From positions 9,929,501 through 9,993,500 of the forward strand of contig NZ_CP012670.1 in the NCBI RefSeq assembly GCF_004135735.1: a stretch of DNA of 64,000 nucleotides. Direction: 5' to 3'. The notes under the pieces were generated by a model. That model was not told the DNA's origin. It saw only the letters and a list, made by a program, of their open reading frames with translations, and did no database searches. Positions 1 to 7,659 of this stretch are shown here, piece by piece. Positions within the stretch are counted from its first letter, which is position 1. Each line of letters starts with the position of its first letter. The stretch comes from Sorangium cellulosum. Its GTDB lineage: Bacteria; Myxococcota_A; Polyangia; Polyangiales; Polyangiaceae. A program made the position numbers and the translations under genes.

Positions 1-446
1 CTGCTGACGGGGAAAGATGCGGAATGAGCAGGAGACACCTGACTCGACCTGGGAGGGTCAGCCGCGATGACGGAGCCGCTCCTTGTGCTCTCGCATTGAA
101 ATTGTTCACGGGCGCCTTCAGCCGGTTCCACGAAGACTCGAGGAGCCGCGCACGGGCGCCGTCCCAGGCCCAGAACGACGAGGCCGAATCAGACGCTCCG
201 CCGTCGATATGCACGAACAGGCTGTTCGGCTCGAAGCGCCCGAAGAAGGGGAGGAGAGCGGCTACGTGCGCGAGCTCGTGGCACATGACGAAACCGCGCG
301 CCTCTCGTCGGCGAAGGCCATCGGGATAAAAGCTCACGCGCGCCGGCGTCAGGATCTGCGCGACACCGACCTTGCCAGCGGGCTCGATGCGCAGGTTGCC
401 GTCGGCGGAGACGAAGCTGTCGCCGACGAAGGCGTTTACGGACGCG
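1..446 (-). pseudogene. Carbamoyltransferase, 3' part, cut off by transposon
   Basis: The minus strand is open from a TAA at 449-451 down to the window edge. It encodes a segment with a C-H-E-L-A-H metal-site motif followed by FVHIDGGAS and WAWDG. This resembles the Kae1-like N-terminal domain of NodU/CmcH O-carbamoyltransferases, which transfer a carbamoyl group from carbamoyl phosphate to a hydroxyl of a sugar or natural product. No start codon is usable, because the first 74 codons lie at 4155-4375 on the far side of the mobile element. Collapsing one copy of the 6-bp duplication rejoins the parts in frame as ...RFAS-VNAFVGDSF.... The rest of the gene runs out of the window, so its catalytic C-terminal half cannot be judged. 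The family call rests on motif recognition; the split is direct sequence evidence. Confidence 0.7.
441..446. repeat. Target-site duplication, left copy (GACGCG)
   Basis: GACGCG directly precedes the left inverted repeat at 447. The same six bases follow the right inverted repeat at 4155-4160. Removing the element plus one copy restores the carbamoyltransferase reading frame. Confidence 0.85.
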
Positions 447-472
447 TGTTACCGAGCGAGCTATTTGATGGC
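447..472 (+). repeat. Transposon left terminal inverted repeat
   Basis: Reading inward from 447, the first 24 bases match the inward-read right end at about 17 positions, including TGTTAC, GAGC and TTGATG. A similar GTGATGGCC word occurs a few bases further in, near 490. It may be a second transposase binding site, but this is inference. Confidence 0.75.
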
Positions 473-581
473 CGGAAGATCCGGCTCCGTGATGGCCATC
501 GTCGACCCGGATCTCCGCTCGCCGCGATGGCAGCGAGGGGAGGCGCCGGGGCACTTCGGCGGTCGCGGGGCGCCGACGTTC

Positions 582-839
582 TCAGTCGATGTGGGTGGGG
601 AGGCGATCGTCGCCGTCGAGGACGGCGCGGTGGCGAGTGAGGGCGTCGCTCAGCCCGTCGATGTGGTGGAGCACGACGTCGACGGCGTAGGTGCGAGGGC
701 ACAGCGGATCGGGGTCGTCCGGGTAGTTCGCGAGGAGCGCGTCGCGGGCGAGCGCGAGGGCAACGACGAGGGCGGCGGCTGCGCTGCGCTCGTCGTCGAC
801 CCGCCGCGTGTCCTCCTCGGCCAGGGAGGCTGGGTTCAT
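582..839 (-). CDS. Small protein at end of transposition operon
   Basis: This 85-residue protein is not assigned to a family. Its start overlaps the ATPase stop codon as ATGA (836-839), which implies translational coupling and is the main reason to call it real. The sequence is acidic, with an Ala/Leu-rich helix-like stretch near residues 18-38 and an Asp/Pro-rich middle. No zinc-binding or DNA-binding motif is visible. As the last gene before the left end of the element it could be an accessory factor for the ATPase or transposase, but nothing in the sequence shows that. Confidence 0.55.
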   Translation of the reverse strand: MNPASLAEEDTRRVDDERSAAAALVVALALARDALLANYPDDPDPLCPRTYAVDVVLHHIDGLSDALTRHRAVLDGDDRLPTHID

Positions 840-1651
840 CCGCCCTCCTCTGCGTCCAATTGCAGGATACGGCTCAGGACATCGCGCTCAACGAGCTTGC
901 GCTTTTTACGCGCAGCGGCGCGGAGCGCGGCCGTGGCGAGTCGGTCGGTGTCGCGCAGGCTGCCGGCGGCCGCCTCGTGCAACATCGCGATCGCGTCCGA
1001 CGTGAAGAGCTCTTTCGCGCAGCCGACTCGGCTGAGACGTACACGCAGATAGTCGGCCGTATCGTCCGGCGTGAGCGGGTCGATGGTCAGTCGGTAGTGG
1101 AGGCGCGAATACAGGGAGCGATTGCGCCGCACGCGGAGCCGCTCGCCGAGCTCGGGCAAGCCAAGCAACACGAGCGAAAGCAATGCGCGGCTATCCCAGG
1201 CGTAATTGAGGAGAATGTGAAGATGGTCGAGCGTGTCCTGATGAAGTAGGTGGGCTTCATCGAGGACGAAGACCGGGAATACGCGCTCCCTCGCGAGTTC
1301 CTCGACGTGCGTGCTGACCGCGTAGAAGACGTCTCCAGCGGTGCTGCACCGAGCGAGGCCGAGCGCCAGACAGAGCTGGCGATAGAAATCCCGGCGTCCA
1401 AGCGTCACGTTCGCGCAGTAGGTCAAGCGAAACGTCTGCGGCGAAAGGGCATGACGGAGCGCGCGGAGAAGGCACGTCTTGCCAACGCCGGGGTCACCGG
1501 CGAGGAGCACGCTCTTTCTGGCGTGCACCGCTTCGATGAGCATCTCGAGCAGCATCTGCTTGGACGGAGGAAGCCAGAGCTCGCCGTCTTCGATCTCCTT
1601 GGAGAATGGCTCTGCGGTAAAGCTGAAGTAGCTGCAGAAGTCCATGGTCAT
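836..1651 (-). CDS. AAA+ ATPase, TnsC/ExeA-like transposition partner
   Basis: A 271-residue P-loop ATPase of the ExeA/TniB/TnsC-like AAA family. The N-terminus has the typical MDF..YFSFTAEPFSKE opening of ExeA-like proteins. Walker A is GDPGVGKT at about residues 52-59, Walker B is VFVLDEAH with D131 and E132, and a leucine-rich sensor region follows. In related transposons such an ATPase binds target DNA and activates the DDE transposase. The start overlaps the transposase stop as ATGA (1648-1651), and its own stop overlaps the next gene start. The same fold occurs in secretion ATPases (ExeA), but linkage to a DDE transposase inside defined transposon ends settles the role as transposition. 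Confidence 0.88.
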   Translation of the reverse strand: MTMDFCSYFSFTAEPFSKEIEDGELWLPPSKQMLLEMLIEAVHARKSVLLAGDPGVGKTCLLRALRHALSPQTFRLTYCANVTLGRRDFYRQLCLALGLARCSTAGDVFYAVSTHVEELARERVFPVFVLDEAHLLHQDTLDHLHILLNYAWDSRALLSLVLLGLPELGERLRVRRNRSLYSRLHYRLTIDPLTPDDTADYLRVRLSRVGCAKELFTSDAIAMLHEAAAGSLRDTDRLATAALRAAARKKRKLVERDVLSRILQLDAEEGG

Positions 1652-2997
1652 CCCTCCTCGTCACCGCGGGGCGTTCGGCCGAGCGCCTTGTCCAGGAGCG
1701 CTTTCGGCGGGTCGAAGGGGACGCGTGCCTCGTGCGCGACATCGAGGTTGCAGGCCGGCCTCGCGCGACGGGCGTTCTTCACCGGGTCGACTCGGTGCAG
1801 CGCGAAGCGTTTGCCCTCGTGTTCGATCCAGGGCGGCTCGTTCGGCGTGACGAGGCACCGCGATACCGTGACGAGGTGGCCGGCGAGGAAGCCAAGATCG
1901 GTCTCCCAGTCCTCCCCATCCATCGAGAGCGTGCTATCACGCCGGACGCGCCGGCGGGCCTGGGTCGTGAGCGCGTCGCGGAGCTTTCGCTCGTCGAGGC
2001 CGTCGGTGACGTGGGGATACTCCTCGTAGACCTGCGCGGGGGATTTGCCGAAGAGCGCCGCGTGCGGTGTGCGGTGGTAGTGCTCGTCGACCCAGGCGTA
2101 GAGCCGGACGTTGAGGTCGTGCAGCGAGCCGAGCGCGCCGGTGAAGTCCACGCACCTCTCTCGCAACGTCCTCCAGAAGCGCTCCATCTTGCCGCGTGCA
2201 GGGGCGTCGTAGGGGCGGGCGTGGATCAGGGTGGTGCCGAGTCGCTCGCACGCAAGATGCAAGGTGTGCCCGCGGTAGGTCGAGCCGTTGTCCAGGTAGA
2301 GGGCGTCGGGAGCGCCGTGCTTGCGCAGCGCCCGGATGAAGAGCGCCAGCATGTCGACCTCCCGCTCGGCGCTCATCGCTTCGATCGCGAGAATGTACCG
2401 GGAGGCGTCGTCGAGCAGCGCGTGGATCCGCACCGGCGCCGGGCGGCCGTCAACGAGGATCGGTGCCGCGTGACACACGTCGCCGTGCCAAAGAGCGCCG
2501 GGGCGCTCGGCCTGCCAGCGCAGCCGCACCTTGCCGCCCGTGCGCTCGCGCAGCGCGACGCGATCGAGGTGGTGCTCGGCGTACAGGCGTCGCACCGTGG
2601 TGGCGGAGATGGCGCCCTTGTCGATGCGACCCGCCGCGATCAGGGTGTCGAGGATGAGCGAGACCGAGGCGCTCGGGTGCTCTTCTCGAATGTCGAGCAG
2701 CATCTGCCGTTGCTCGGGGGTGAGCTCTCGCGCCCGCCCCTTGTCCTTGCGGGACTTGGGGCGCAGGCCTTCGAGGCCTTCGGTCTTGTACGCGTAGTAC
2801 CAGCGCTCGAGCGTGGGGACCGAGTAGGAGCGCGGAGAATGGGCGCGCGGGGGGCGAAACCGCTGCTTGCTCAGGTCGGCGAGCGCTTCGGCGAGCTCTC
2901 CGCGATCGAGCTCGCGGTGCATGAGCGAGCCGATGATCTCACTGCGATAGAGCGCCACCGCTTCCGCGTGGTCCTTGGGCTTGAGGGGGTCTTGCAC
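1648..2997 (-). CDS. DDE transposase, Mu/TnsB-like rve integrase
   Basis: A 449-residue transposase with an N-terminal helix-turn-helix region (about residues 55-145) and an rve catalytic core. The acidic triad is visible: D173 in WHGDVCHA, D236 in LYLDNGS and E272 in GKMERFW, with the 35-residue D-E spacing of this superfamily. A Mu-like C-terminal domain follows. I chose the GTG at 2997 because AAAGGA sits at the right distance upstream; a longer frame to 3108 starts on TTG with no ribosome site and adds unrelated-looking residues. It is the strand-transfer enzyme of the 447-4154 element and is coupled to the ATPase by a 4-base overlap. Confidence 0.9.
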   Translation of the reverse strand: MQDPLKPKDHAEAVALYRSEIIGSLMHRELDRGELAEALADLSKQRFRPPRAHSPRSYSVPTLERWYYAYKTEGLEGLRPKSRKDKGRARELTPEQRQMLLDIREEHPSASVSLILDTLIAAGRIDKGAISATTVRRLYAEHHLDRVALRERTGGKVRLRWQAERPGALWHGDVCHAAPILVDGRPAPVRIHALLDDASRYILAIEAMSAEREVDMLALFIRALRKHGAPDALYLDNGSTYRGHTLHLACERLGTTLIHARPYDAPARGKMERFWRTLRERCVDFTGALGSLHDLNVRLYAWVDEHYHRTPHAALFGKSPAQVYEEYPHVTDGLDERKLRDALTTQARRRVRRDSTLSMDGEDWETDLGFLAGHLVTVSRCLVTPNEPPWIEHEGKRFALHRVDPVKNARRARPACNLDVAHEARVPFDPPKALLDKALGRTPRGDEEG

Positions 2998-3123
2998 GTC
3001 GTGTCCTTTCCGCGCCGGTGACACCGCACCGGCCGCACAGCCATCCAAGCGCAAGGCGCTCCGCCGACCGAGGATCCAACCGGGTGGGGCCCGACATGAG
3101 CCCGGCAAGCACGCCGCTCGCCA

Positions 3124-3732
3124 TCACGCAGCCCGCGCGGCGCCGGCCATGACGGCGGCCTCGGGGACGTCGGCGGCAAATGGCGCCATCGCGACGAGCG
3201 TCATCGCGGCCCGCTCGGCTCGCTGCCGCAGCGAAGAAGCGAGGGGACTGGGGCGGACCGACGGAAAGAGGCGCTTCTGGTCGATGGCGCATAACCAGCG
3301 CCGCACGGTCGCCCAGCTGTCGGCATCGAAGCTGGCAGACCAGGGGCTGACACGCCGCCGCACCTCGATGAGCGCTGCACCGGCAGTGCCGACGAGCAGA
3401 AGAGCCAGACCGATCGCCGTTGCGGCGAAGTGCCGTCGCGCTGCGACGCCCCGCGGCACGACCGTGATCGTGGCGTTGCAGCGGCGGCACCGATAGCGGC
3501 GCGCCTCGATCGTGACGAGCCCGCCGCGCTCGCCAGCGGCGAGCGGCCCGCGCACCTGCCGCGACCGCGTCCCGTGGCCCCACAGCCCTAACGTGCCCCC
3601 CAGCGGGCATCCCGCCGCGCCGCAACGAGGGCAGCGAGCTGGCCGCGCGCGCTCTACGGTGGGCGGTGACGCGATCCAGCCTTTGACATCGAGGTCCAGA
3701 TGGACGATCTGTTGAGGGCTCCGCTCTTTCAA
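3124..3732 (-). CDS. Zinc-ribbon protein of the transposon (DUF6431-like)
   Basis: A 202-residue protein with two CxxC pairs, C34/C37 (RCPRCG) and C82/C85 (RCRRCN), spaced as in a zinc ribbon. A hydrophobic helix at about 105-120 and an Arg-rich helical C-terminus follow. It resembles small zinc-ribbon proteins (DUF6431) that I recall beside DDE transposases in myxobacteria; this is family memory, not a search. It lies 126 bases upstream of the transposase on the same strand. The start is a TTG without a clear ribosome site and is uncertain; no ATG or GTG is available between it and the upstream stop. A target-selection role like that of the zinc-finger protein TniQ is possible but only inferred. 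Confidence 0.7.
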   Translation of the reverse strand: MKERSPQQIVHLDLDVKGWIASPPTVERARPARCPRCGAAGCPLGGTLGLWGHGTRSRQVRGPLAAGERGGLVTIEARRYRCRRCNATITVVPRGVAARRHFAATAIGLALLLVGTAGAALIEVRRRVSPWSASFDADSWATVRRWLCAIDQKRLFPSVRPSPLASSLRQRAERAAMTLVAMAPFAADVPEAAVMAGAARAA

Positions 3733-4132
3733 GCGATTCGGAGCACGACGGGAGGGGGCACGCCGCCAAACGAGCTCCTCCCGTCGCCTATTTTGTGGCC
3801 GGCACCGCGCCGATGCTCCGCTCCAGCCGCTGACCTACCCCGTTCGCTATGCGGACGGGCGAGGAGTCGTGCTGGTAATTTTAGATGGGTGAACGGAATG
3901 CACCATGCCCGCTGGGGCGTAGGAGCCACCACTCGCCGCCGCTGTCGCTTCAGCAGGAGCTACGCTGAGAATTTTGTCGCGCTCGACGTAATGCGTACTC
4001 GGTGAGCGCCCTGACGGCTTGCCGCCCCCAGGCAACGCCGCCATCGAGCATGATCCGCCTCTGCGATGGCACGCTGCGGTAGGCCGGCCGCCCCGCCGTC
4101 AAAGAGCTGGATCGACAAGCGCACCGTTGGCA
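3733..4132. other. Non-coding right end of transposon
   Basis: No convincing gene is seen in these 400 bases. The stretch is less GC-rich than its surroundings. It holds the likely promoter of the zinc-ribbon/transposase operon and, near the right end, several words similar to the terminal TTGATGCC (for example CTTGTCGATCC and CTCGATGGC on the minus strand). These could be internal transposase binding sites. Confidence 0.5.
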
Positions 4133-4154
4133 TCAACAACGGTGCTCAGTAACA
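4129..4154 (-). repeat. Transposon right terminal inverted repeat
   Basis: Read inward on the minus strand from 4154, the end begins TGTTACTGAGC and contains TTGATGCC. It matches the left end at 447 as described there. Confidence 0.75.
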
Positions 4155-4160
4155 GACGCG
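4155..4160. repeat. Target-site duplication, right copy (GACGCG)
   Basis: Second copy of the six bases found at 441-446. It directly follows the right inverted repeat. Confidence 0.85.
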
Positions 4161-4375
4161 AAGCGCACCTCTTCGTCTGGCGGCACGAGCGCGGCGAGCA
4201 ATTCCATGATGACGGCGTCGAGGCGATTGTCGTGCTTTCGTCCTGTCCAGCGCTCGACCTCCACGATGGAGAGCACATGGCCGTCACGCATCACGGCGAG
4301 GGAGTGATCATGCGTGTACGTGGTCCGCAGGCGCGAGGTCGTGTCGCGGATACCGTAGAGGCCGACCGTGATCAC
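4155..4375 (-). pseudogene. Carbamoyltransferase, 5' part, cut off by transposon
   Basis: The first 74 codons of the carbamoyltransferase whose remainder is at 1-446. It opens MITVGLYGIRD, then YTHDHSLAVMRDG and VERWTGRKHDN, which match the first strands of the NodU/CmcH N-terminal domain. The ATG overlaps the stop of the WG-repeat gene as ATGA (4372-4375), so this was the third gene of a coupled operon. After the insertion the frame runs into the transposon and stops at 4133, leaving an 80-residue peptide unlikely to have activity. The intact flanks and perfect frame restoration suggest a recent insertion. Confidence 0.75.
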
Positions 4376-5148
4376 GCGTCGATCCCCATGCCGTGCGGTT
4401 CGTCGTCTCCCGATGTTTCGGCGTCGCGGTTTCCCGACCGCGCACGGAGCTCGACGACCAGCTCCCCGTGCTCGTCGATGACCTCGAGCCCTCCGTCGAA
4501 CCGCTCGATCCGTGCCTGGCCGTTATAGAACGGCTCGACCATCGCGAACCGGCGCGCGTAGATGGGCGCTCCGGCGCGATCCACGTGGGCCCACCCGTCG
4601 TCGAGGCGAGCGCGGGCGAAGCCCTTGTGGAACACGTCGAGGTCGAGGAACCAGCGATCGTGCGTCGGGCGCCCTTCGCGATCGACATGCGTGTGCAGCC
4701 CGTCGTCGCGCTGCACGACCGCGATCCCGCCTCGGTAATCGCCAGCGTATTGCCATCGCTCGGTGGAAGCGGAGCGGCCGCCCTCGTCGAGGTGCAGGTA
4801 CCGCCCATCGCGGTCGCGGACCGTGCATCGGCCGTCCTGGTAGTTGCCGCACCACGCGTAGCGCTCCGTATAGGCTGCGGTGCTGTCGGGGCGCACGTGG
4901 TGCCACCCGCCCTCGGCGTGCACGGCCGCGAGGCCCTCGTAGAAGCCGAAAGTGCGGACGTAGCGCGCGGCATAGGCCGATCGCCCGGTCACGTCGATGT
5001 GGTATGCGCCCGACGTGTCGCGCGCAGGCGCCAGCCCCGGCTCATGGAACGCGAGCACCTCGAGGAAGCGCGTCTTGTAGAGCGGCGCGCCCAGGGCTAC
5101 GTGGTGTGTCCCATCGGGGGCGACACGCGCGAGCTTCCAGGCTGTCAC
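4372..5148 (-). CDS. WG-repeat-like protein
   Basis: A 258-residue protein made of about five degenerate repeats of 30-40 residues with the pattern HVDxxGxPxYxxRfxxxxxFYxGxAxV (for example YHIDVTGRSAYAARY and WAHVDRAGAPIYARRF). This resembles WG (KWG) beta repeats of unknown function. The start is a GTG at 5148 that overlaps the stop of the upstream glycosyltransferase-radical SAM gene as GTGA; a longer frame to 5241 would overlap that gene by 97 bases. The stop overlaps the carbamoyltransferase start. No signal peptide is visible, so a cytoplasmic binding or scaffold role with its operon partners is possible but unproven. Confidence 0.72.
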   Translation of the reverse strand: MTAWKLARVAPDGTHHVALGAPLYKTRFLEVLAFHEPGLAPARDTSGAYHIDVTGRSAYAARYVRTFGFYEGLAAVHAEGGWHHVRPDSTAAYTERYAWCGNYQDGRCTVRDRDGRYLHLDEGGRSASTERWQYAGDYRGGIAVVQRDDGLHTHVDREGRPTHDRWFLDLDVFHKGFARARLDDGWAHVDRAGAPIYARRFAMVEPFYNGQARIERFDGGLEVIDEHGELVVELRARSGNRDAETSGDDEPHGMGIDA

Positions 5149-7493
5149 GGCGCGCCTACCGGCTTGCGCATGTTGCAGCCGAGGCAAAGGCTGCGCGTCC
5201 GGTAGCTCGTCGCGAGCAACCTGTACGCCGAGCCGTTCCACACGTCGCGAACGCTGACCTCATTGAGGTTGCCGAGCTCACCGAGCGTGCGGCGCTGGGC
5301 GTCCGGCGCGCAGCAGGGATCGAAGCGCCCCTCGGCGCTCACCCACGCCTCCTGGCCGAGAAATGGGCATGGGCCGCCGGGCGCGAGGTTCTCGGTCGCC
5401 TCCGGATCGAGCAGGAAGACGTTCTCCAACAGCACCGGTCGCCCGTCCGGCAGGCGCGTCTGTTCGGCGGCGGCGCGCGCGGCGAGCACGGCCTCGTTCC
5501 AGCGCTCGATGCTCTCCGGGCTGCGCCGCATGGAGAGGTCCTTAATCGCGTCGAAGTGGGCCCAGAGGTGATGGCCCTTGACCCGGTCGACGCCGAGCCG
5601 CGCCGCGAGCCGCACGATGTTGGCGAGCTCACCGACGTTCGTCTCCAGGAACGTGAGCTGGAAGGTGACGCGGCAGCGGTTGCCCCCGCCCGCTGCGTGC
5701 GCATCGCGGATCTCGATGAAGGTGCGCACGTTGTCGAGGACGCGCTCCCAGCGCGCGCCGATCATGATGCTCTCGTGCGTGGCCGCGGTGGCGCCGTTCC
5801 ACGAGATCTTCACGTCCGACGTCACCGGCACGATGCGCTCTGCCCAGGCGCGCGCCCCGAGCCGGGGAAACGTGCCGTTCGTGGTGAGGTTGAGCTTCAC
5901 TCCATCCTGCGCGCAGAGGGCGAGGATCTCCTCGAAGTGGTCGTAGAGCAGCGGTTCGCCCATGGTCGAGGGGATGATCTCGCGCAGGCCCGTGCCGCGG
6001 CTGTCCTCGAGCACGCGCCGGATGAGCGCGATGTCCATGCGGCGCTGCGGTTTGCCAGCGGCCTTCCGCAGCGGCTGGAGCGGGCTATGGGGGCTGTGCT
6101 CTTCACACATGACGCACTTCAGGTTGCAGTCGTCAGGGTTGGTGTCGAACGTGATGCGCCACGGCCCTGGGCCCACCTGGACGTGCGCGGAGTCGCGGCG
6201 GCGCAAGGCTTCTTCGTAAAGGGCCTCGATGGCGGCCACGTGCTCCTCGATACCCGGTACGTCGCCGGACGGGGCGTCGGGATAGCCGCGCTGTCCGAGG
6301 CGGCGGGCGAGCGCTGGATCATCGGCGAGGCGCTGCATCTGCCGCGCGAGGTCACGAGCATCGCGGTGGGCGAAGAGGAGGCCGTTGACCTCGTGGTGAA
6401 CGTACTCGCGCATCCCGCCGACGTCCGCGGTGATCACCGGAACACGCGCCTGTTGCGCCTCGTGAATCACGAGCGGTGAGTTCTCCACCCAGACCGAGGG
6501 CACGACGATGGCGTCCACACGGTCGAAGACATCGACGACGATGCGCTGATTCTTGTACTCCGGCAGCCACTCCACACGCGAAGGAGCATCGCCTGGGAGC
6601 GCGGCCGCAAGGGCCTGGAGCGCCGCGGTCTCCTGGCCCCGTGGCCGGCCCCAGATGCGCAGGCGCGCGGTGCCGCGTAGCCTTCCGAATGCATCGAGGA
6701 GCTGATGAATCCCCTTGGCCGGGATATGCGTGCCGATGTAGCCGAACGTGAACGGCTCACCGGGCACGCGGGCACGGTCCTCGAGGCGGCTGCGGTCGAA
6801 CCCGTAGTCGAGATAGACGAGCTTGCTCTTCGGCAGGCCGAGCCCCTCGACGAAGCGGTCGTGGAGGTAGCGCGAGGGGGCGATGAAGCGGTCGACGAGC
6901 TCGATCATCTCGCGTGCATGCCGCATCCGGCCGCGCACCCAGCTCGTCCAGTAGGTCACATCCTGCTCCTCCATCGCGGGATCCCCGGAGAAGTAGCGTG
7001 CATAGCAGCGCAGGGCGCATTTCCTGTCCTCCTGCCCATCGCAGTCGGCCCAGAGGTCGCTCGGATCCTCCGGGAACATCTGCATGAACTGGCCGCGCGG
7101 GCACATCAGCCAATAGTCGTGCAGCGTGAAGAGGATGGGGATCGCGCGCGCGGCCGCCTCGATGAGGAGCGAGGTCGAGAGGTGGTTCAGGTGGCCGACA
7201 TGCACGATGTCCGGGTGAACGGTGTCGAGCACTTCGGCGAAGCGCTGGTCCACGCCTGTGTGCCGGTAGCGATCCCGGGAGCGAGGCATGTTCACGAGGT
7301 GCAATTGCACGCGCTCGTCGTCGGCGTCGCGCTCGCGCCGGAGGGCGTAGTCGGGGGCGAAGGGGTCCTCTTCGCGCGTGAAGACATGAATGTCATGGCG
7401 CGCGGCGAGGCCGTGGGCGAGCGTCTGGGTGTAAACCTCGGAGCCGGCGTTGTAGCGGGGAGGATAGCCGTGGATGACCTGGAGAATGCGCAT
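5145..7493 (-). CDS. Glycosyltransferase (GT4)-radical SAM/SPASM fusion
   Basis: A 782-residue two-domain protein. Residues 1-430 form a GT4-type glycosyltransferase: the N-terminus is MRILQVIHGYPPRYNAGSE, and the EX7E motif lies at E337-E345 in VWVENSPLVIHEA. Residues 445-782 form a radical SAM enzyme with CNLKCVMC (C456, C460, C463) and a Cys-rich SPASM-like C-terminus (CPFLGQ, DPCCAPD, CLGCNMRK) that should bind auxiliary Fe-S clusters. I chose the ATG at 7493 because the family N-terminus begins there. It leads a coupled operon with the WG-repeat protein and carbamoyltransferase, suggesting assembly of a glycosylated, radical-modified and carbamoylated product, possibly a cell-surface glycan or small metabolite. 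The substrate is unknown. Confidence 0.85.
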   Translation of the reverse strand: MRILQVIHGYPPRYNAGSEVYTQTLAHGLAARHDIHVFTREEDPFAPDYALRRERDADDERVQLHLVNMPRSRDRYRHTGVDQRFAEVLDTVHPDIVHVGHLNHLSTSLLIEAAARAIPILFTLHDYWLMCPRGQFMQMFPEDPSDLWADCDGQEDRKCALRCYARYFSGDPAMEEQDVTYWTSWVRGRMRHAREMIELVDRFIAPSRYLHDRFVEGLGLPKSKLVYLDYGFDRSRLEDRARVPGEPFTFGYIGTHIPAKGIHQLLDAFGRLRGTARLRIWGRPRGQETAALQALAAALPGDAPSRVEWLPEYKNQRIVVDVFDRVDAIVVPSVWVENSPLVIHEAQQARVPVITADVGGMREYVHHEVNGLLFAHRDARDLARQMQRLADDPALARRLGQRGYPDAPSGDVPGIEEHVAAIEALYEEALRRRDSAHVQVGPGPWRITFDTNPDDCNLKCVMCEEHSPHSPLQPLRKAAGKPQRRMDIALIRRVLEDSRGTGLREIIPSTMGEPLLYDHFEEILALCAQDGVKLNLTTNGTFPRLGARAWAERIVPVTSDVKISWNGATAATHESIMIGARWERVLDNVRTFIEIRDAHAAGGGNRCRVTFQLTFLETNVGELANIVRLAARLGVDRVKGHHLWAHFDAIKDLSMRRSPESIERWNEAVLAARAAAEQTRLPDGRPVLLENVFLLDPEATENLAPGGPCPFLGQEAWVSAEGRFDPCCAPDAQRRTLGELGNLNEVSVRDVWNGSAYRLLATSYRTRSLCLGCNMRKPVGAP

Positions 7494-7659
7494 GCTCACC
7501 TCATCGCCAGGGGATACTCGTGGAAAGTGAACGCCGCCGCGGGTGAAACCGGCTGGCCCATGACGCGGAGCCACAGCGGCGCGGAGGCTACCGCGGGGTA
7601 CGGTTTCGGGGGCATGTCCCCGATGCGGCTATATCGGCCGCCCTTGGGCCGCCGTGCGC

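Larger units (their letters stand above)
447..4154. mobile_element. 3.7-kb TnsB/TnsC-like transposon with zinc-ribbon gene
   Basis: The element is bounded by imperfect inverted repeats that both begin TGTTAC-Y-GAGC and share TTGATG further in. It is flanked by the 6-bp direct repeat GACGCG. It carries four minus-strand genes in the order zinc-ribbon protein (3124-3732), DDE transposase (1648-2997), AAA ATPase (836-1651) and a small protein (582-839); the last three overlap by 4 bases each. Length is 3,708 bp, and no cargo gene is seen. A DDE transposase with an AAA partner places it near the Tn7/Tn5053/Mu type of transposition machinery, but neither TnsA nor a recognisable TniQ is present. 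It sits inside a carbamoyltransferase gene. All core genes look intact, so it may be active or recently active. Confidence 0.85.

Noticed and set aside
2998..3108. Longer transposase start at 3108
   Set aside because: A TTG without ribosome site; the extra 37 residues are Arg/Gly-rich, while the GTG at 2997 has AAAGGA at proper distance.
447..4154. CRISPR-associated or cargo-carrying Tn7-like element
   Set aside because: No CRISPR repeats, Cas genes or cargo lie between the ends; the element holds only its own four genes.
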